Numbered from the stretch's first letter, positions 39,174 through 49,762 are shown. The stretch: DNA of 64,000 bases from Marimonas arenosa (GCF_030848945.1 NZ_JANHAX010000001.1:248001-312000); one strand, 5' to 3'. Notes: generated by a model from the letters alone, not told the origin. Translations and numbers: made by a program.

Positions 39174-40286
39174 ATGGCGCCCAAGCGTCCCGAAGGTGCG
39201 GGCGCGTTCCCGAAACCGGTTGAGAGCCCCGCGCCCAATCCGCCGGATCCATCGCAGCTTTACGCCGCGCTGGATCTGGGCACGAACAGTTGCCGTATGC
39301 TGATTGCCCAGCCCAAGGGCAGCCAGTTTCACGTGGTCGATTCCTTTTCCAAATCCGTGCAACTCGGAGCCGGGCTGGAACGCACCGGACGGCTGAGCCG
39401 CGCCTCGATGGGGCGCACGATACAGGCGCTCAGGATCTGTCAGCAGAAGCTGAAGCGCCACAAGGTAAAGCGCATGCGACTGGTGGCGACCGAGGCCTGT
39501 CGCCGTGCCAGAAACGCCCGCGATTTTATCGCCCAGGTCAGGCGCGAAACCGGGTTGAGCCTCGAAATCATCCAGCCGGAGGAGGAGGCGAGACTCGCCG
39601 TGATCTCCTGTGCGCCGCTGGTCTCGACAAAAACCGAGCAACTTCTGGTCGTCGATATCGGCGGTGGCTCGACCGAGCTTGTCTGGATCGACCTCAGCTC
39701 GGTGCCGCAACGTGATCGGCCCCGCGCGATCATGCGGTTGCATGCCGGGTTCCACGGTGTGGAAAGCCTGTTTCCGGCGGCCAAGGTGGTGGACTGGATT
39801 TCGGTGCCGCTGGGCGTGGCGACCCTGCGCGATCAGTTTCGCGATGTCGAGGACGACTCCGCGCGGTTCGCTCTGATGAGCTGGTTCTTCGAAGAGAACC
39901 TCGCCGAGTTCGCCCCCTACAAGGACGAGCAGGCGCGTGAAGGCTTCCAGATTGTCGGCACCTCCGGTACGGTCACCACGGTGGCGGCCAGCCATCTCGG
40001 TCTGCGGCGCTATGACCGCACCAAGGTCGATGGTCTCAGGATGACCTCGGACCAGATCGACAAGGTGATCCAGGGCTACTTGCGGCTCGGCCCCGCCGGG
40101 CGCAAGCGCGACCCGCGCATCGGCCAGGACCGGCAGGCGCTGATCATGTCCGGCTCGGCGATCCTTCAGGCACTGCTCAGGTGCTGGCCCACCGACCGGC
40201 TAAGCGTCGCCGACCGTGGCCTGCGCGAAGGCCTGCTCTATGCCCAGATGAGCGCTGACGGCGTGCTGGAAGACGGGCCGTTTTGA
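39174..40286 (+). CDS. Exopolyphosphatase/pppGpp phosphohydrolase family protein
   Basis: The 370-residue protein is a Ppx/GppA phosphatase of the ASKHA fold, acting on polyphosphate or pppGpp. It has [16 protein letters not shown] near residue 25 and [13 protein letters not shown] near residue 162. It lacks the C-terminal HD-like domain of E. coli Ppx. The ATG at 39174 follows GGAGG. Divergence from phoX across a candidate Pho box favours a phosphate-storage role. Confidence 0.9.
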   Translation: MAPKRPEGAGAFPKPVESPAPNPPDPSQLYAALDLGTNSCRMLIAQPKGSQFHVVDSFSKSVQLGAGLERTGRLSRASMGRTIQALRICQQKLKRHKVKRMRLVATEACRRARNARDFIAQVRRETGLSLEIIQPEEEARLAVISCAPLVSTKTEQLLVVDIGGGSTELVWIDLSSVPQRDRPRAIMRLHAGFHGVESLFPAAKVVDWISVPLGVATLRDQFRDVEDDSARFALMSWFFEENLAEFAPYKDEQAREGFQIVGTSGTVTTVAASHLGLRRYDRTKVDGLRMTSDQIDKVIQGYLRLGPAGRKRDPRIGQDRQALIMSGSAILQALLRCWPTDRLSVADRGLREGLLYAQMSADGVLEDGPF

Positions 40287-40287
40287 C

Positions 40288-41004
40288 ATGGCAAAAAAAC
40301 CTACTGGAAAGAACACGTCCGGGCGGGGCAGGCGCGATCTGACCGTCAAGGTCAAAACGGCCCGCGGGCGCAGGCTCAGCTCGACCCGCTGGCTGCAGCG
40401 GCAGCTCAACGATCCCTACGTGCAGCGGGCCCAGAAAGAAGGCTACCGCGGCAGGGCGGCGTTCAAGATCATGGAACTCGACGACAAGTATCGCTTCCTG
40501 GTGCCCGGGGCGAGGGTGGTCGACCTGGGCTGCGCGCCGGGGGGATGGATCCAGGTGGCGGTGCCGCGGATCAACGCGCTCGGCGAAAAGCCGGGCAAGG
40601 CGGTGGGACGGATCATCGGTATCGACCTGCAGGCGGTCGACCCCATTCCAGGCGCTGAGATCCACCAACTCGATTTCATGGAGGATGGCGCCGACGACAA
40701 GGTGAAGGAGTGGCTCGGCGGCAAGGCCGACGTGGTGATGAGCGACATGGCGGCGGCGTCATCGGGGCACAAGCAGACCGACCATTTGCGCATCATCGCG
40801 CTCTGCGAGGCGGCGGCATATTTTGCCTTCGATGTGTTGGAAGAGGGTGGCACGTTTGTTGCCAAGGTGCTGGCCGGCGGGGCCGAGGGCGAGCTGCAGA
40901 AGATCCTCAAACAGAAATTTGCCAAGGTGGCCAACGTCAAGCCGCCCGCGAGTCGTTCGGACAGTTCCGAAAAATTCGTCGTTGCCACCGGGTTCCGCGG
41001 CTGA
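40288..41004 (+). CDS. rlmE: 23S rRNA 2'-O-ribose methyltransferase RlmE
   Basis: RlmE (RrmJ/FtsJ) methylates a 2'-OH in the 23S A-loop. The 238-residue protein has a basic N-terminal tail of about 30 residues, then [17 protein letters not shown] (catalytic Lys region), the SAM motif [11 protein letters not shown] near residue 78, and VVMSDMAA for the catalytic Asp. It begins one base after the ppx stop, so the two are coupled. The 44 bases after it, before the convergent lipoprotein gene, hold nothing else. Confidence 0.95.
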   Translation: MAKKPTGKNTSGRGRRDLTVKVKTARGRRLSSTRWLQRQLNDPYVQRAQKEGYRGRAAFKIMELDDKYRFLVPGARVVDLGCAPGGWIQVAVPRINALGEKPGKAVGRIIGIDLQAVDPIPGAEIHQLDFMEDGADDKVKEWLGGKADVVMSDMAAASSGHKQTDHLRIIALCEAAAYFAFDVLEEGGTFVAKVLAGGAEGELQKILKQKFAKVANVKPPASRSDSSEKFVVATGFRG

Positions 41005-41048
41005 ACACCGTACTGCTGATCATACGCAGGCGCATACGCTTGCCGGTC

Positions 41049-41513
41049 TCACTCGACGGTGACGATCTGCCACTTGCCGCCCTTGAGGCGGATCACGCAG
41101 GCGCTTTCGGTTAACCGCGGCATCACCGTTGTGGCTCTGAGCGGCACCGTCCGAGCGATCTCGGCCGGGCAACGCGGCAGGCGTACATATTCATAGCTGC
41201 GGTCCCCCATGCATTGCGCGACGACCTGATCCCGTAGGCCGTCATTGGCATCCTCGGTGACGATTTCGGGTGGCAGCCGGCGGCCCGGAAAGAGCTGGCA
41301 GTTGCCAGCGGCGTCACAGATCCGGCGTGGCGGCAGAAGTGGTCCGGGGATCACCCGCGTGATCATCCGCGGCGGCACATCGGTCTCACCCATCACACGG
41401 CAGTTTAGAAGGTCGCGGTCGGCCCGGGCGACGGTCGTTCCAGGCTTGTAATACAGCCCCAATGGCATGCAGCCCACCAACAGGAACATCGCCGCGAAAG
41501 CGCGAAATTTCAT
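41049..41513 (-). CDS. Hypothetical lipoprotein
   Basis: I do not recognise a family. The 154-residue precursor has a lipoprotein signal: MKFRAFAAMFLLVGC with a lipobox ending at Cys15, so it should be a lipid-anchored envelope protein. The mature part has four or more cysteines (LLNCRVMG, ICDAAGNCQLF, VAQCMGD, PRCPAE), hinting at disulfides. The C-terminus ends in a short strand-like RLKGGKWQIVTVE. It faces away from trkA. Confidence 0.8.
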   Translation of the reverse strand: MKFRAFAAMFLLVGCMPLGLYYKPGTTVARADRDLLNCRVMGETDVPPRMITRVIPGPLLPPRRICDAAGNCQLFPGRRLPPEIVTEDANDGLRDQVVAQCMGDRSYEYVRLPRCPAEIARTVPLRATTVMPRLTESACVIRLKGGKWQIVTVE

Positions 41514-41641
41514 ATGCTTGCAAACCTTTTCACTAACCTGACGCGGGTATCCTAGCGCACGCCGGATTGGCTGACAAAGCAATTGACCCGCCTGCGCCCA
41601 TCTGCCATTCAAAACCCGCAAGAGCTGGGGAGCATCGCTCC

Positions 41642-43018
41642 ATGAAGGTCATAATCTGTGGAGCTGGCCAGGTAGGCTGGCAGATCGCGCGGCACCTCTC
41701 GGGCGAGAAAAACGATGTCACCGTGGTCGACAGCAATGCCGAGTTGGTGCGCCGCGCCACCGATACGCTCGACGTGCAGGGGATCTCGGGCTTCGCCTCT
41801 TATCCGGATGTGTTGGAACGCGCCGGCGCGCGGGACGCCGACATGATCATCGCCGCGACCTATTCCGACGAGGTCAACATGGTGACCTGCCAGGTGGCTC
41901 ACTCGGTATTCTCGATCTCGCGCAAAATCGCGCGGCTCAGGGCGCAGAGCTATCTCACGGCGATCTATTCCGATCTCTACCGCCGCGACCACCTGCCGAT
42001 CGACGTGGTGATCAGCCCGGAGCGCGAGGTCGCGGAAGCGGCGCTGCGGCGTCTAAAGGTGCCCGCGGCCTTCGATATCGAGAGCTTCCTTGGCGGCAAG
42101 GCCCAGTTGCTGGGCATCACCATCGATTCCGATTGCCCGGTGACCAACACGCCGCTGCGGCAACTGAGCGATCTTTTTTCCACTCTGCGGGTGATCGTGG
42201 TCGGGGTGCGCCGCAGGGGGCGGTTGTTCGCGCCCGAAGCGGGGGATCAGCTGTTTGCCGGCGACGAATGCTATCTGTGCCTCGCGACCGAAGACGTGCC
42301 GCGCACGCTCGAAGTGTTCGGCAAGTCCCATGCCAAGCAGGAGCGGGTAGTGATCATCGGAGGCGGCAATGTCGGGTTAGCGGTCGCCAGTGCGTTGGAA
42401 GGCGGTGAAGAACGCATTCGCGCCAAGGTGATCGAGAAAAGCCGCGCCGTGGCCGAACGCGCGGCCGACGCCCTGGAGCGCACCATCGTGCTCAATGGCG
42501 ACGGGCTTGACGCGGCGCTGCTGGCCGAGGCCAGCATCGACCGCGCCGATGCGGTGCTCTGCGTCACCGATGACGACAAGACCAACATACTAGCCGCGGT
42601 GCGGGCCAAGCAGGCCGGGTGTCCCATGGCCATCGCACTGGTCAACGAGCCCAGCTTCGTTCCGCTGATGCAGCCGATGGGGATCGACGCCTACATCAAC
42701 CCGCGCGCCACCACGGTGAGTTCGATCCTGCGCCACATCCGCCACGGGCGGGTGAAGGGTGTCTATTCGCTCGGCGATGCCGAGGCCGAGGTCATCGAGG
42801 CGGAGGTTCTGTCGACCTCGCCGGTGACCGGCCAGCAGATCCGCGACATCGACTTTCCCGAGGGCGTTCTCGTCGGTGCCGTAATGAAACAGGGCAAGGT
42901 GATGAAACCCTCTGGCGAGCTTCGGGTCGAGGAGGGGGACGTTCTGGTGATTTTCGCGATGTCTGATGACGTACCCGAGGTCGAGCGGCTGATGCAGGTC
43001 TCGATTGATTTCTTCTGA
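41642..43018 (+). CDS. trkA: Trk potassium uptake regulatory subunit TrkA
   Basis: TrkA is the cytoplasmic NAD(H)-binding regulator of Trk K+ channels. The 458-residue protein has two RCK units, with Rossmann motifs GAGQVGWQIARHL at residue 7 and IIGGGNVGLAVASAL near residue 238, each followed by an RCK_C domain. In many alphaproteobacteria trkA follows ntrYX; here ppx-rlmE and a lipoprotein gene lie upstream instead. Confidence 0.96.
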   Translation: MKVIICGAGQVGWQIARHLSGEKNDVTVVDSNAELVRRATDTLDVQGISGFASYPDVLERAGARDADMIIAATYSDEVNMVTCQVAHSVFSISRKIARLRAQSYLTAIYSDLYRRDHLPIDVVISPEREVAEAALRRLKVPAAFDIESFLGGKAQLLGITIDSDCPVTNTPLRQLSDLFSTLRVIVVGVRRRGRLFAPEAGDQLFAGDECYLCLATEDVPRTLEVFGKSHAKQERVVIIGGGNVGLAVASALEGGEERIRAKVIEKSRAVAERAADALERTIVLNGDGLDAALLAEASIDRADAVLCVTDDDKTNILAAVRAKQAGCPMAIALVNEPSFVPLMQPMGIDAYINPRATTVSSILRHIRHGRVKGVYSLGDAEAEVIEAEVLSTSPVTGQQIRDIDFPEGVLVGAVMKQGKVMKPSGELRVEEGDVLVIFAMSDDVPEVERLMQVSIDFF

Positions 43019-43051
43019 ACGCCTCGTTTGCAAGGCAATCTGCGTGGCCCA

Positions 43052-44569
43052 ATGATCCGTATCCGGCATATCCCGCTTTTCCTTGCTTTCGCCGGGCTGA
43101 TGGCGGTGTCGATGTATCTGCCGGCGCTGCACGGTGTGCTGAACGACCGCTTCCGCGAAGCCCGGGCGTTTTTCTATTCCGGCACGCTGGGGTTGTTCGC
43201 CATTGCTCTCGTGACCATCGCACTGTCGGGGCGCCATCGCAAGGCGCGCGGCGGGCTGACCGATCTGGCCGCGCTGTTTGCTGTCTTCACGGTGTTGCCG
43301 CTTTATCTTGCCGTCCCGGTTTACGAAGGGCTGCTCACGACCTCGTTTCTCAACGCTTATGTCGAGATGGTGTCATCGCTGACCACTACCGGCGCGACGC
43401 TGTTCGAAGCTGACCGGCTGAGCGGAACGATGCACTTGTGGCGCGCCCAGGTCGGCTGGTTCGGCGGCCTGATCATGTGGATTACCGCCGCGGCGATCCT
43501 GGCGCCGCTCAATCTCGGCGGCTTCGAGGTCACGGCTTCGGCGGAACGGGGTCATGGCGACCAACCACTGGGCCTTTACGACCGAGCCGATGTCAACCGT
43601 CGGCTACAGCGCTCGGTTCGGCAGCTGACGCCGATCTATGTCGGGCTTACCGCCGTCCTGTGGGGCTGCTTGGTGATCGCCGGCGAACGCCCGCTGGTCG
43701 GGCTGATCCACGCAATGTCGACGCTTGCCACCAGCGGGATTTCGCCGGTAACGGGCGGGCCGGCGGACGGGCAAGCCGGGCTGCCGGGCGAGTTGCTGAT
43801 CTTCCTGTTCTTATTCTTCGCCCTGTCGCGACTGACTTTTTCGTCCGACACCCTGACCGTGGCACGGGTGGGACCGCTCAACGATCCCGAATTCCGGCTT
43901 GGCCTGTTACTGGTCGCCGGCGTGCCGCTGGTGCTGTTTCTGCGCCACTGGATCGCCGCCTTCGATGTCGATGCGGTCGAAAACTTCGCCGCTGCGGGCC
44001 GGGCGCTCTGGGGTAGCATTTTCACGGTGATGAGCTTCCTGACCACCACCGGTTTCGAGAGCGCCGATTGGGCGGATGCGCGCGACTGGTCGGGGCTGGG
44101 CACGCCGGGTATGATCCTGCTGGGCTTGTCGGTGATGGGGGGCGGAGTGGCCACGACCGCCGGCGGGGTCAAGCTGCTCAGGGTCTACGCGCTCTACCTC
44201 AACGGCCTTCGCGAAATGGACCGGCTGGTGCATCCCAGTTCCGTCGGCCGGGATTCCGGCCACGGCCGTCGTATCCGCCGCAAGGGCGCCTTCGTGGCCT
44301 GGGTTTTCTTCATGCTGTTTGCGATCACCCTTGCAGCGGTGTCGGCGGTGCTGGCTGCACTCGGGATCGACTTCGAAAATGCCATTGTCCTGGCAATTGC
44401 CGCGCTCACCACCGCCGGCCCGCTGGTAACCGCCGGGGCCGAAACACCGATTTTGCTGGTCGAGATAGGGGCGGCCGCCAAGCTGGTGTTCAGCGCTGCA
44501 ATGGTGCTGGGGCGGCTCGAGCTTTTGGCGATCATCGCACTTGCCAACCCGACCTTGTGGCGAGGCTGA
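43052..44569 (+). CDS. trkH: Trk potassium channel subunit TrkH
   Basis: TrkH is the K+-conducting membrane subunit. The 505-residue protein shows all four selectivity loops expected of the family: SSLTTTGATL, STLATSGIS, SFLTTTGFES and AALTTAGP. It starts 33 bases after trkA, at ATG 43052; an in-frame TTG at 43028 is less likely. A 155-base gap leads to hfq. Confidence 0.95.
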   Translation: MIRIRHIPLFLAFAGLMAVSMYLPALHGVLNDRFREARAFFYSGTLGLFAIALVTIALSGRHRKARGGLTDLAALFAVFTVLPLYLAVPVYEGLLTTSFLNAYVEMVSSLTTTGATLFEADRLSGTMHLWRAQVGWFGGLIMWITAAAILAPLNLGGFEVTASAERGHGDQPLGLYDRADVNRRLQRSVRQLTPIYVGLTAVLWGCLVIAGERPLVGLIHAMSTLATSGISPVTGGPADGQAGLPGELLIFLFLFFALSRLTFSSDTLTVARVGPLNDPEFRLGLLLVAGVPLVLFLRHWIAAFDVDAVENFAAAGRALWGSIFTVMSFLTTTGFESADWADARDWSGLGTPGMILLGLSVMGGGVATTAGGVKLLRVYALYLNGLREMDRLVHPSSVGRDSGHGRRIRRKGAFVAWVFFMLFAITLAAVSAVLAALGIDFENAIVLAIAALTTAGPLVTAGAETPILLVEIGAAAKLVFSAAMVLGRLELLAIIALANPTLWRG

Positions 44570-44724
44570 GTCTCTGGCGTGGCCATTTTGACGCGGCTTG
44601 ACGGAAGCGCTTGACGAGGGTGGATTTTTGCTCTGGACGCCCGCCCGGTGCCGCGACATACTCGGCTCCGTTACAGGGACGCGTCCGCACGGGGCGCCGG
44701 AGCAAGAAAAAAGGCTAAAACCAT

Positions 44725-44964
44725 ATGGCTTCCGACAAGCAAAACCTTCAGGATGCATTTCTCAATCATGTCCGGAAGACTAAGGTTCCGGTAACGATTT
44801 TTCTGATCAATGGCGTTAAACTCCAGGGTGTGATCACCTGGTTCGACAATTTCTGCGTGCTTCTGCGTCGTGACGGCCAGTCACAACTTGTCTACAAGCA
44901 CGCGATCTCGACCATCATGCCGGCCCAGCCGATCAATCTTTACGAGGGTGAAGACGCCTCCTGA
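44725..44964 (+). CDS. hfq: RNA chaperone Hfq
   Basis: Hfq is a hexameric Sm-like protein that pairs small RNAs with mRNAs. The 79-residue protein has the Sm1 region ([21 protein letters not shown]) and the Sm2 motif YKHAIST with the poly-U pocket residues. A purine-rich AGAAAAAAGG site precedes the ATG. Its stop overlaps the hflX start (TGATG). The short acidic C-terminus is typical of alphaproteobacteria. Confidence 0.98.
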   Translation: MASDKQNLQDAFLNHVRKTKVPVTIFLINGVKLQGVITWFDNFCVLLRRDGQSQLVYKHAISTIMPAQPINLYEGEDAS

Positions 44965-46250
44965 TGGGTGATCCCGCCACAGGAGAACCGGCCGTCACCC
45001 GTGCCTGGGTTCTCCATCCCGATATCCGCACAGACGACCGCCGCCGCGACCCGGCGCGCGCGCTGGATGAGGCCGTGTCGCTGGCCGCAGCCCTGCCGGG
45101 GCTCGAGGTCGCCGGTGCGGAAGTCGTTCGTCTGCCGAAACCGCATCCGGGGATGCTGTTTGGCAGCGGCAAGGTCGCCGAACTGAAAGAGCGGCTCGAG
45201 GCCGCCGAAATCGAGCTGGTTCTGATCGACGGGCCGGTTTCGCCAGTTCAGCAACGCAACCTGGAAAAGGAATGGGGCGTCAAGCTGCTGGACCGTACCG
45301 GCCTCATTCTCGAAATCTTCTCAGACCGCGCCGCCACCCGCGAGGGCGTGCTGCAGGTCGAGATGGCGGCCCTTTCCTATCAGCGCACCCGCCTGGTGCG
45401 GGCCTGGACGCACCTTGAACGACAGCGCGGTGGTCTCGGCTTCGTCGGCGGCCCCGGTGAAACCCAGATTGAGGCCGACCGCCGCGCCATCGACGAGCAA
45501 CTTGTCCGTCTGCGGCGCCAACTGGCCAAGGTGGTGAAAACCCGCGAACTGCACCGCAAAGCCCGCGCCAAGGTGCCTTTTCCCATCGTCGCGTTGGTCG
45601 GCTATACCAACGCCGGCAAGTCGACGCTGTTCAACCACCTGACAGGGGCTGAGGTGATGGCCAAAGACATGCTGTTCGCGACGCTGGATCCGACGATGCG
45701 GCGGGTTAAGCTGCCTGACGGTGGGCCGGAGGTGATCCTGTCCGACACGGTGGGTTTCATTTCGGATTTGCCGACTGAGCTGGTGGCCGCCTTCCGCGCC
45801 ACGCTGGAAGAGGTGCTTGCGGCCGACCTCATCGTCCATGTGCGCGACATTTCGCATCCGGAAACCCAGGAGCAGGCCGAGGATGTCCGGGCAATCCTCG
45901 CCACACTGGGGGTGGAAGAAGACACGCTGCAGATCGAGGTCTGGAACAAGATCGATCTCCTTGATCCCGAGCACCGCGCCGCCGCGGTGAACAGCGCCGC
46001 GCGTGACGCCGATATCGTGGCGCTGTCTGCAGTCACGGGGCAGGGGATGGACGATCTGCTCACCGCCATATCCCAGCGTCTGTCGGGGCTGAGACACGAG
46101 ACAGTGCTTGATTTGCCGTTCTCTGAAGGGCGCAAACGCGCGTGGCTGCATGCCGAGGGCGTGATCGAGGACGAGGAACAAACCGAGGATGGGTTCCGCC
46201 TGACGGTTCTCTGGACCGACCGCCAGGCGCAGAAATTTCACGATCTTTAG
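44964..46250 (+). CDS. hflX: Ribosome-associated GTPase HflX
   Basis: HflX splits stalled or hibernating ribosomes. The 428-residue protein has an N-terminal HflX domain (about 1-190, with HPGMLFGSGKV and GGPGETQIEADRR), and a G domain with G1 GYTNAGKST, G3 DTVGF and G4 NKID. It starts by a 1-base overlap with hfq, the classical hfq-hflX pair. It converges on the acylase gene over 25 bases with no obvious terminator. Confidence 0.97.
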   Translation: MGDPATGEPAVTRAWVLHPDIRTDDRRRDPARALDEAVSLAAALPGLEVAGAEVVRLPKPHPGMLFGSGKVAELKERLEAAEIELVLIDGPVSPVQQRNLEKEWGVKLLDRTGLILEIFSDRAATREGVLQVEMAALSYQRTRLVRAWTHLERQRGGLGFVGGPGETQIEADRRAIDEQLVRLRRQLAKVVKTRELHRKARAKVPFPIVALVGYTNAGKSTLFNHLTGAEVMAKDMLFATLDPTMRRVKLPDGGPEVILSDTVGFISDLPTELVAAFRATLEEVLAADLIVHVRDISHPETQEQAEDVRAILATLGVEEDTLQIEVWNKIDLLDPEHRAAAVNSAARDADIVALSAVTGQGMDDLLTAISQRLSGLRHETVLDLPFSEGRKRAWLHAEGVIEDEEQTEDGFRLTVLWTDRQAQKFHDL

Positions 46251-46275
46251 GGCTACTGCTTCGGCTCCGCCCGCG

Positions 46276-48756
46276 TCAGTTCCCGACCGGTACCAGCCGC
46301 GTGATCCCCACGGCTGCCGCTCTTGCCAAGCCTTCGTCCAGCGACATCGGCACGTATTCGCCGCGTCGCCACAGCGTCGCCATATCGTCGTAGTGGCGGC
46401 TGAGCGGATGGCCTGATTGCCCGGTAGAAATCACGAAAACCGAGCTGTCGGGATCGGCGAAATCATAGACCCCGCGATACCCCGCGCCGTGCACGTTCTG
46501 AAACGGGTCGGGTTCCACGCCGGATGCGACGCCCCGATTGAGCGTGTGATCGCCGCCCGAGGTCGATTGCCTGATGTTGACGAAATAGCGCAGCAGCGGC
46601 ACCGCTCCCAGAGCGGCATGGTCATGCGCGACTTGGTGCGCATCGCCCCAGCGCAGGCTTTCCAGCGCCGTGCCATAGCGCTCCGAGAGCCACACCAGCG
46701 CCTCGTCAAGTGCCATTTGGGCGGTCTCGGGGCAGGTCTCGACGCGGGTCGATTGCAGCACGTCGCACCAGGCACTGGCGCCATCGATGTCGCGGAACAC
46801 GCGTTCGAGGAACAACGGATCGACGGTGGCAAATTCCTCGGTCAGTGGCCCGAGTTCGTCCTGTACCAGCCGCCGTTGCAGCGCCCGCATCCAGGCGGCA
46901 TAAATCAGCGGTTCGGGCAGGTGCTCGTACATCTCGCCGTTCCAGTTGACCAGAAGCTCCAACGCCCTTTGGCGCAGCCGTTCCGGGGAGCCGTCCGGGG
47001 CCGGGGTACCGGTGAACCAAAGATCGGCGCCGATCAGCGACAACAGCACCCGCGCCGACCAGCTGACGATATCGAGCTGCGCCTCGATGAAGCTGTCGCG
47101 GGTATGGACCTGGCGGCGCTGCATCAGCTCCTGCCAGCGCATCACCCGCTGACTGTCGCCCCAATCGAAGCTGACATGAGCCGGGAACGGGCGCTCTACG
47201 GTCTTGTTGTTGGTGTTGCCGACGATCCCGCCCGGCGGCGCAAGAAACTCGGGCCCGGCGGCATAGGGTGATAATCCCTGCCAACGGTTTTCCGACTTCC
47301 AGCCAAGGGTCGGTAGCCGGCCCTGGCTTTCGTGGGCTGCGTCGCGACGCGGCATGGCGCCAATGGTCTTCATCGCGATATTGATACGGTCGGCAAGGAT
47401 CAGGTTCTGTGACGGCGCCACGAAAGGTTCAGCCGCGGCGATGGCGTGAGTGATGGTGTCGGCCTGCATCAGCGCGATCGCCGCGCTCAGCGAGGTGTCC
47501 ATGCCGGTCAGCGCTGTCCACCGCACCGCGGCGACATGGCCCGGCGGGGTGATGGTGCCCACGTTTTCGTGGCTGGGCGGCAGGACGGGTCCATTCTCGG
47601 TCCAGCGCAGGGTCAGCGTAACTGGCGGTGCGTCCTTGATCTCGATGATGGTCTTGCGGGTTTCAAACAGCTTGAAGCCATCGGGCGTGCGATATTCCTC
47701 GGGGTTCTCCGGATTGAGCTCCTCCATGTAGAGATCGATGTCGTCCAGGTAGGACGAGGTCAGCCCCCAGCCGAGTTTCTTCGACCGTCCGGTCATCACC
47801 GCCGGCATGCCGGGGACGGTGCCGCCGATCACCCCGCCGCTGCCCAGTTCAATCCGTGCCAGGTACCAAATCGCCGGTGCCGAAAACCCAAGATGCGGGT
47901 CATTGGCCAGCAGTGTACCACCGGAGGCCGAGCGCTCGGGGGCCGCGGCCCAGGCGTTCGAGGCATTGGCGAATTGCCGAGCGCGAAACGGTGAAAGCGG
48001 GTGACGTGTTTGGGGCGGATCGTCGCCGGTGAGCTGCCGGGACCCAGGCAACTCTGGGACCAGAGCGGCATAGTCGGGCAGGGCGGCAATGCCGTTGCCC
48101 TGCGCATCGGGCAGGATATCGGCGACGCGGGCCGGATCGCGAAGTGCCAGCTGGGCCCGGGCGCGCAGGATCTCGCGTTGCAGGTGGTGCATGTTCTGCA
48201 GCGCCATCAGTTTGCCGGTGGCGATCGAATCCGCCGGTCGCCAGGGTGAAACAGGCGCGTTGAAAAGAAACATTTCCGGCGCACCGCGGCCCAGTGCGCC
48301 GCGGTTGATCTCGTCAAGCCGCGCGTTCACGCCCGCGGCGTAGGCCTCGAGCGCAGCCCGGGTTCCGGCGTCCTGCGCCGCGACCGATTGCTGCGCCAGC
48401 CGGTAGATGTCGAAGCGCCGCATCAGGCGATCGACGGGCAGTGTGGCCGTTCCGAACACTTCTGACAGCCGTCCCTGCGCTGTGCGACGCTGCACGATCA
48501 TCTGCCACAGCCGGTCCTGGGCGTGGACATAACCCAATCCGAAGAACACGTCCTCGTCGGTCTCGCCAAAGATATGCGGCACATTGGCATTGTCGCGGAT
48601 GATCTCGACCGACGCGCTCAGACCGCGCACCGCAAGCGTCTTGTCATAATCCGGCAGCGACCGGGACGCGAGGAAATAGACGCCGCCCAAAACCAGCAGG
48701 CCAACAACCAGCATCAGAACCAGCAGCCGCATCAGCCAGCGGAAAAGCCCTGCCAT
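46276..48756 (-). CDS. Penicillin acylase family Ntn-hydrolase
   Basis: The 826-residue protein is an Ntn-hydrolase precursor that self-cleaves; natural substrates may be acyl-homoserine lactones or other amides rather than penicillin. The N-terminal hydrophobic segment (about residues 8-30) could be a signal or anchor. The conserved NVPHIFGETDEDVFFGLGY is the alpha-chain start. The nucleophile is Ser266 in NASNAWAAA, giving a beta chain of about 560 residues. An AHL-quenching role is a guess. It diverges from the dehydrogenase gene over 108 bases. Confidence 0.92.
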   Translation of the reverse strand: MAGLFRWLMRLLVLMLVVGLLVLGGVYFLASRSLPDYDKTLAVRGLSASVEIIRDNANVPHIFGETDEDVFFGLGYVHAQDRLWQMIVQRRTAQGRLSEVFGTATLPVDRLMRRFDIYRLAQQSVAAQDAGTRAALEAYAAGVNARLDEINRGALGRGAPEMFLFNAPVSPWRPADSIATGKLMALQNMHHLQREILRARAQLALRDPARVADILPDAQGNGIAALPDYAALVPELPGSRQLTGDDPPQTRHPLSPFRARQFANASNAWAAAPERSASGGTLLANDPHLGFSAPAIWYLARIELGSGGVIGGTVPGMPAVMTGRSKKLGWGLTSSYLDDIDLYMEELNPENPEEYRTPDGFKLFETRKTIIEIKDAPPVTLTLRWTENGPVLPPSHENVGTITPPGHVAAVRWTALTGMDTSLSAAIALMQADTITHAIAAAEPFVAPSQNLILADRINIAMKTIGAMPRRDAAHESQGRLPTLGWKSENRWQGLSPYAAGPEFLAPPGGIVGNTNNKTVERPFPAHVSFDWGDSQRVMRWQELMQRRQVHTRDSFIEAQLDIVSWSARVLLSLIGADLWFTGTPAPDGSPERLRQRALELLVNWNGEMYEHLPEPLIYAAWMRALQRRLVQDELGPLTEEFATVDPLFLERVFRDIDGASAWCDVLQSTRVETCPETAQMALDEALVWLSERYGTALESLRWGDAHQVAHDHAALGAVPLLRYFVNIRQSTSGGDHTLNRGVASGVEPDPFQNVHGAGYRGVYDFADPDSSVFVISTGQSGHPLSRHYDDMATLWRRGEYVPMSLDEGLARAAAVGITRLVPVGN

Positions 48757-48864
48757 GTCCTGCCTGCCTCCTTGTTCGCGCCCGGCGCCTGCGACGGGAA
48801 AAGCCCTTGCCATTCCATGCGGCGCCAGACAAACCTTAAAGCGACGGAATGCAAGGGGAAAGAC

Positions 48865-49737
48865 ATGAGCAAGGTTGCTTTTCTAGGTCTCGGCGTGATG
48901 GGCTATCCGATGGCGGGGCATCTCGCCGCCAAGGGACACGAGGTTCGCGTCTACAATCGCACGACGGCCAAGGCCGAGGCCTGGGCCGCCGAACACGGTG
49001 GCGATTTTGCGCCGACACCGCGTGAAGCTGCGCTCGGGGCCGAGTTCGTGATGTCCTGTGTCGGCAATGATGACGATCTGCGCGACGTCTGCAGCGGCAC
49101 CGATGGCGCCTTTGCCGGGATGGACCCGAACACCACCTTCGTCGACCACACCACGGTGTCGGCCGCGGTTACGCGCGAGCTTTACGCCGAGGCCGCCGCC
49201 AAGGGCATCGCTTTCGTCGATGCACCGGTCTCGGGTGGCCAGGCCGGGGCCGAAAACGGCGTGCTGTCGATCATGTGCGGCGGCGACCGGGCCGCCTATG
49301 ACGGCGCCGAACCGGTGATGGCGGCCTATGGCCGTTCGATCAAGCGTCTGGGTGAGTCCGGGGCAGGGCAACTGACCAAGATGGTCAACCAGATCTGCAT
49401 CGCCGGGCTGGTGCAAGGATTGGCCGAGGGGCTGCATTTCGCTCAGAAGGCTGGGCTGGACGGCAAATCGGTGATCGAGGTGATCAAAGGCGGCGCAGCC
49501 GGCAGTTGGCAGATGGAGAACCGGCACGAAACCATGCTCGACGATTTTTTCGAGTATGGCTTCGCGGTGGACTGGATGCGCAAGGATCTCGGCATCTGCC
49601 TGTCCACCGCCAACGAAAACGGCGCCTCGCTGCCGGTCACGGCGATCGTCGATCAGTTCTACAAGGATATCCAGAAGATGGGTGGCGGTCGCTGGGACAC
49701 GTCCTCGCTGATCCGGCGGCTGAACGCGGCGGGGTGA
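48865..49737 (+). CDS. 3-hydroxyisobutyrate-dehydrogenase-like NAD(P) oxidoreductase
   Basis: The 290-residue beta-hydroxyacid dehydrogenase has the nucleotide motif GLGVMGYPMAGHL near residue 7, substrate motif DAPVSGGQAGAENG near residue 123, and catalytic Lys172 in LTKMVNQ. Substrate could be 3-hydroxyisobutyrate, tartronate semialdehyde or a succinic semialdehyde; the sequence does not decide. The ATG follows AAGGGGAAAGAC. Confidence 0.93.
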   Translation: MSKVAFLGLGVMGYPMAGHLAAKGHEVRVYNRTTAKAEAWAAEHGGDFAPTPREAALGAEFVMSCVGNDDDLRDVCSGTDGAFAGMDPNTTFVDHTTVSAAVTRELYAEAAAKGIAFVDAPVSGGQAGAENGVLSIMCGGDRAAYDGAEPVMAAYGRSIKRLGESGAGQLTKMVNQICIAGLVQGLAEGLHFAQKAGLDGKSVIEVIKGGAAGSWQMENRHETMLDDFFEYGFAVDWMRKDLGICLSTANENGASLPVTAIVDQFYKDIQKMGGGRWDTSSLIRRLNAAG

Positions 49738-49762
49738 CCCTCGGCGTGGCCGGAAAAGCGGG

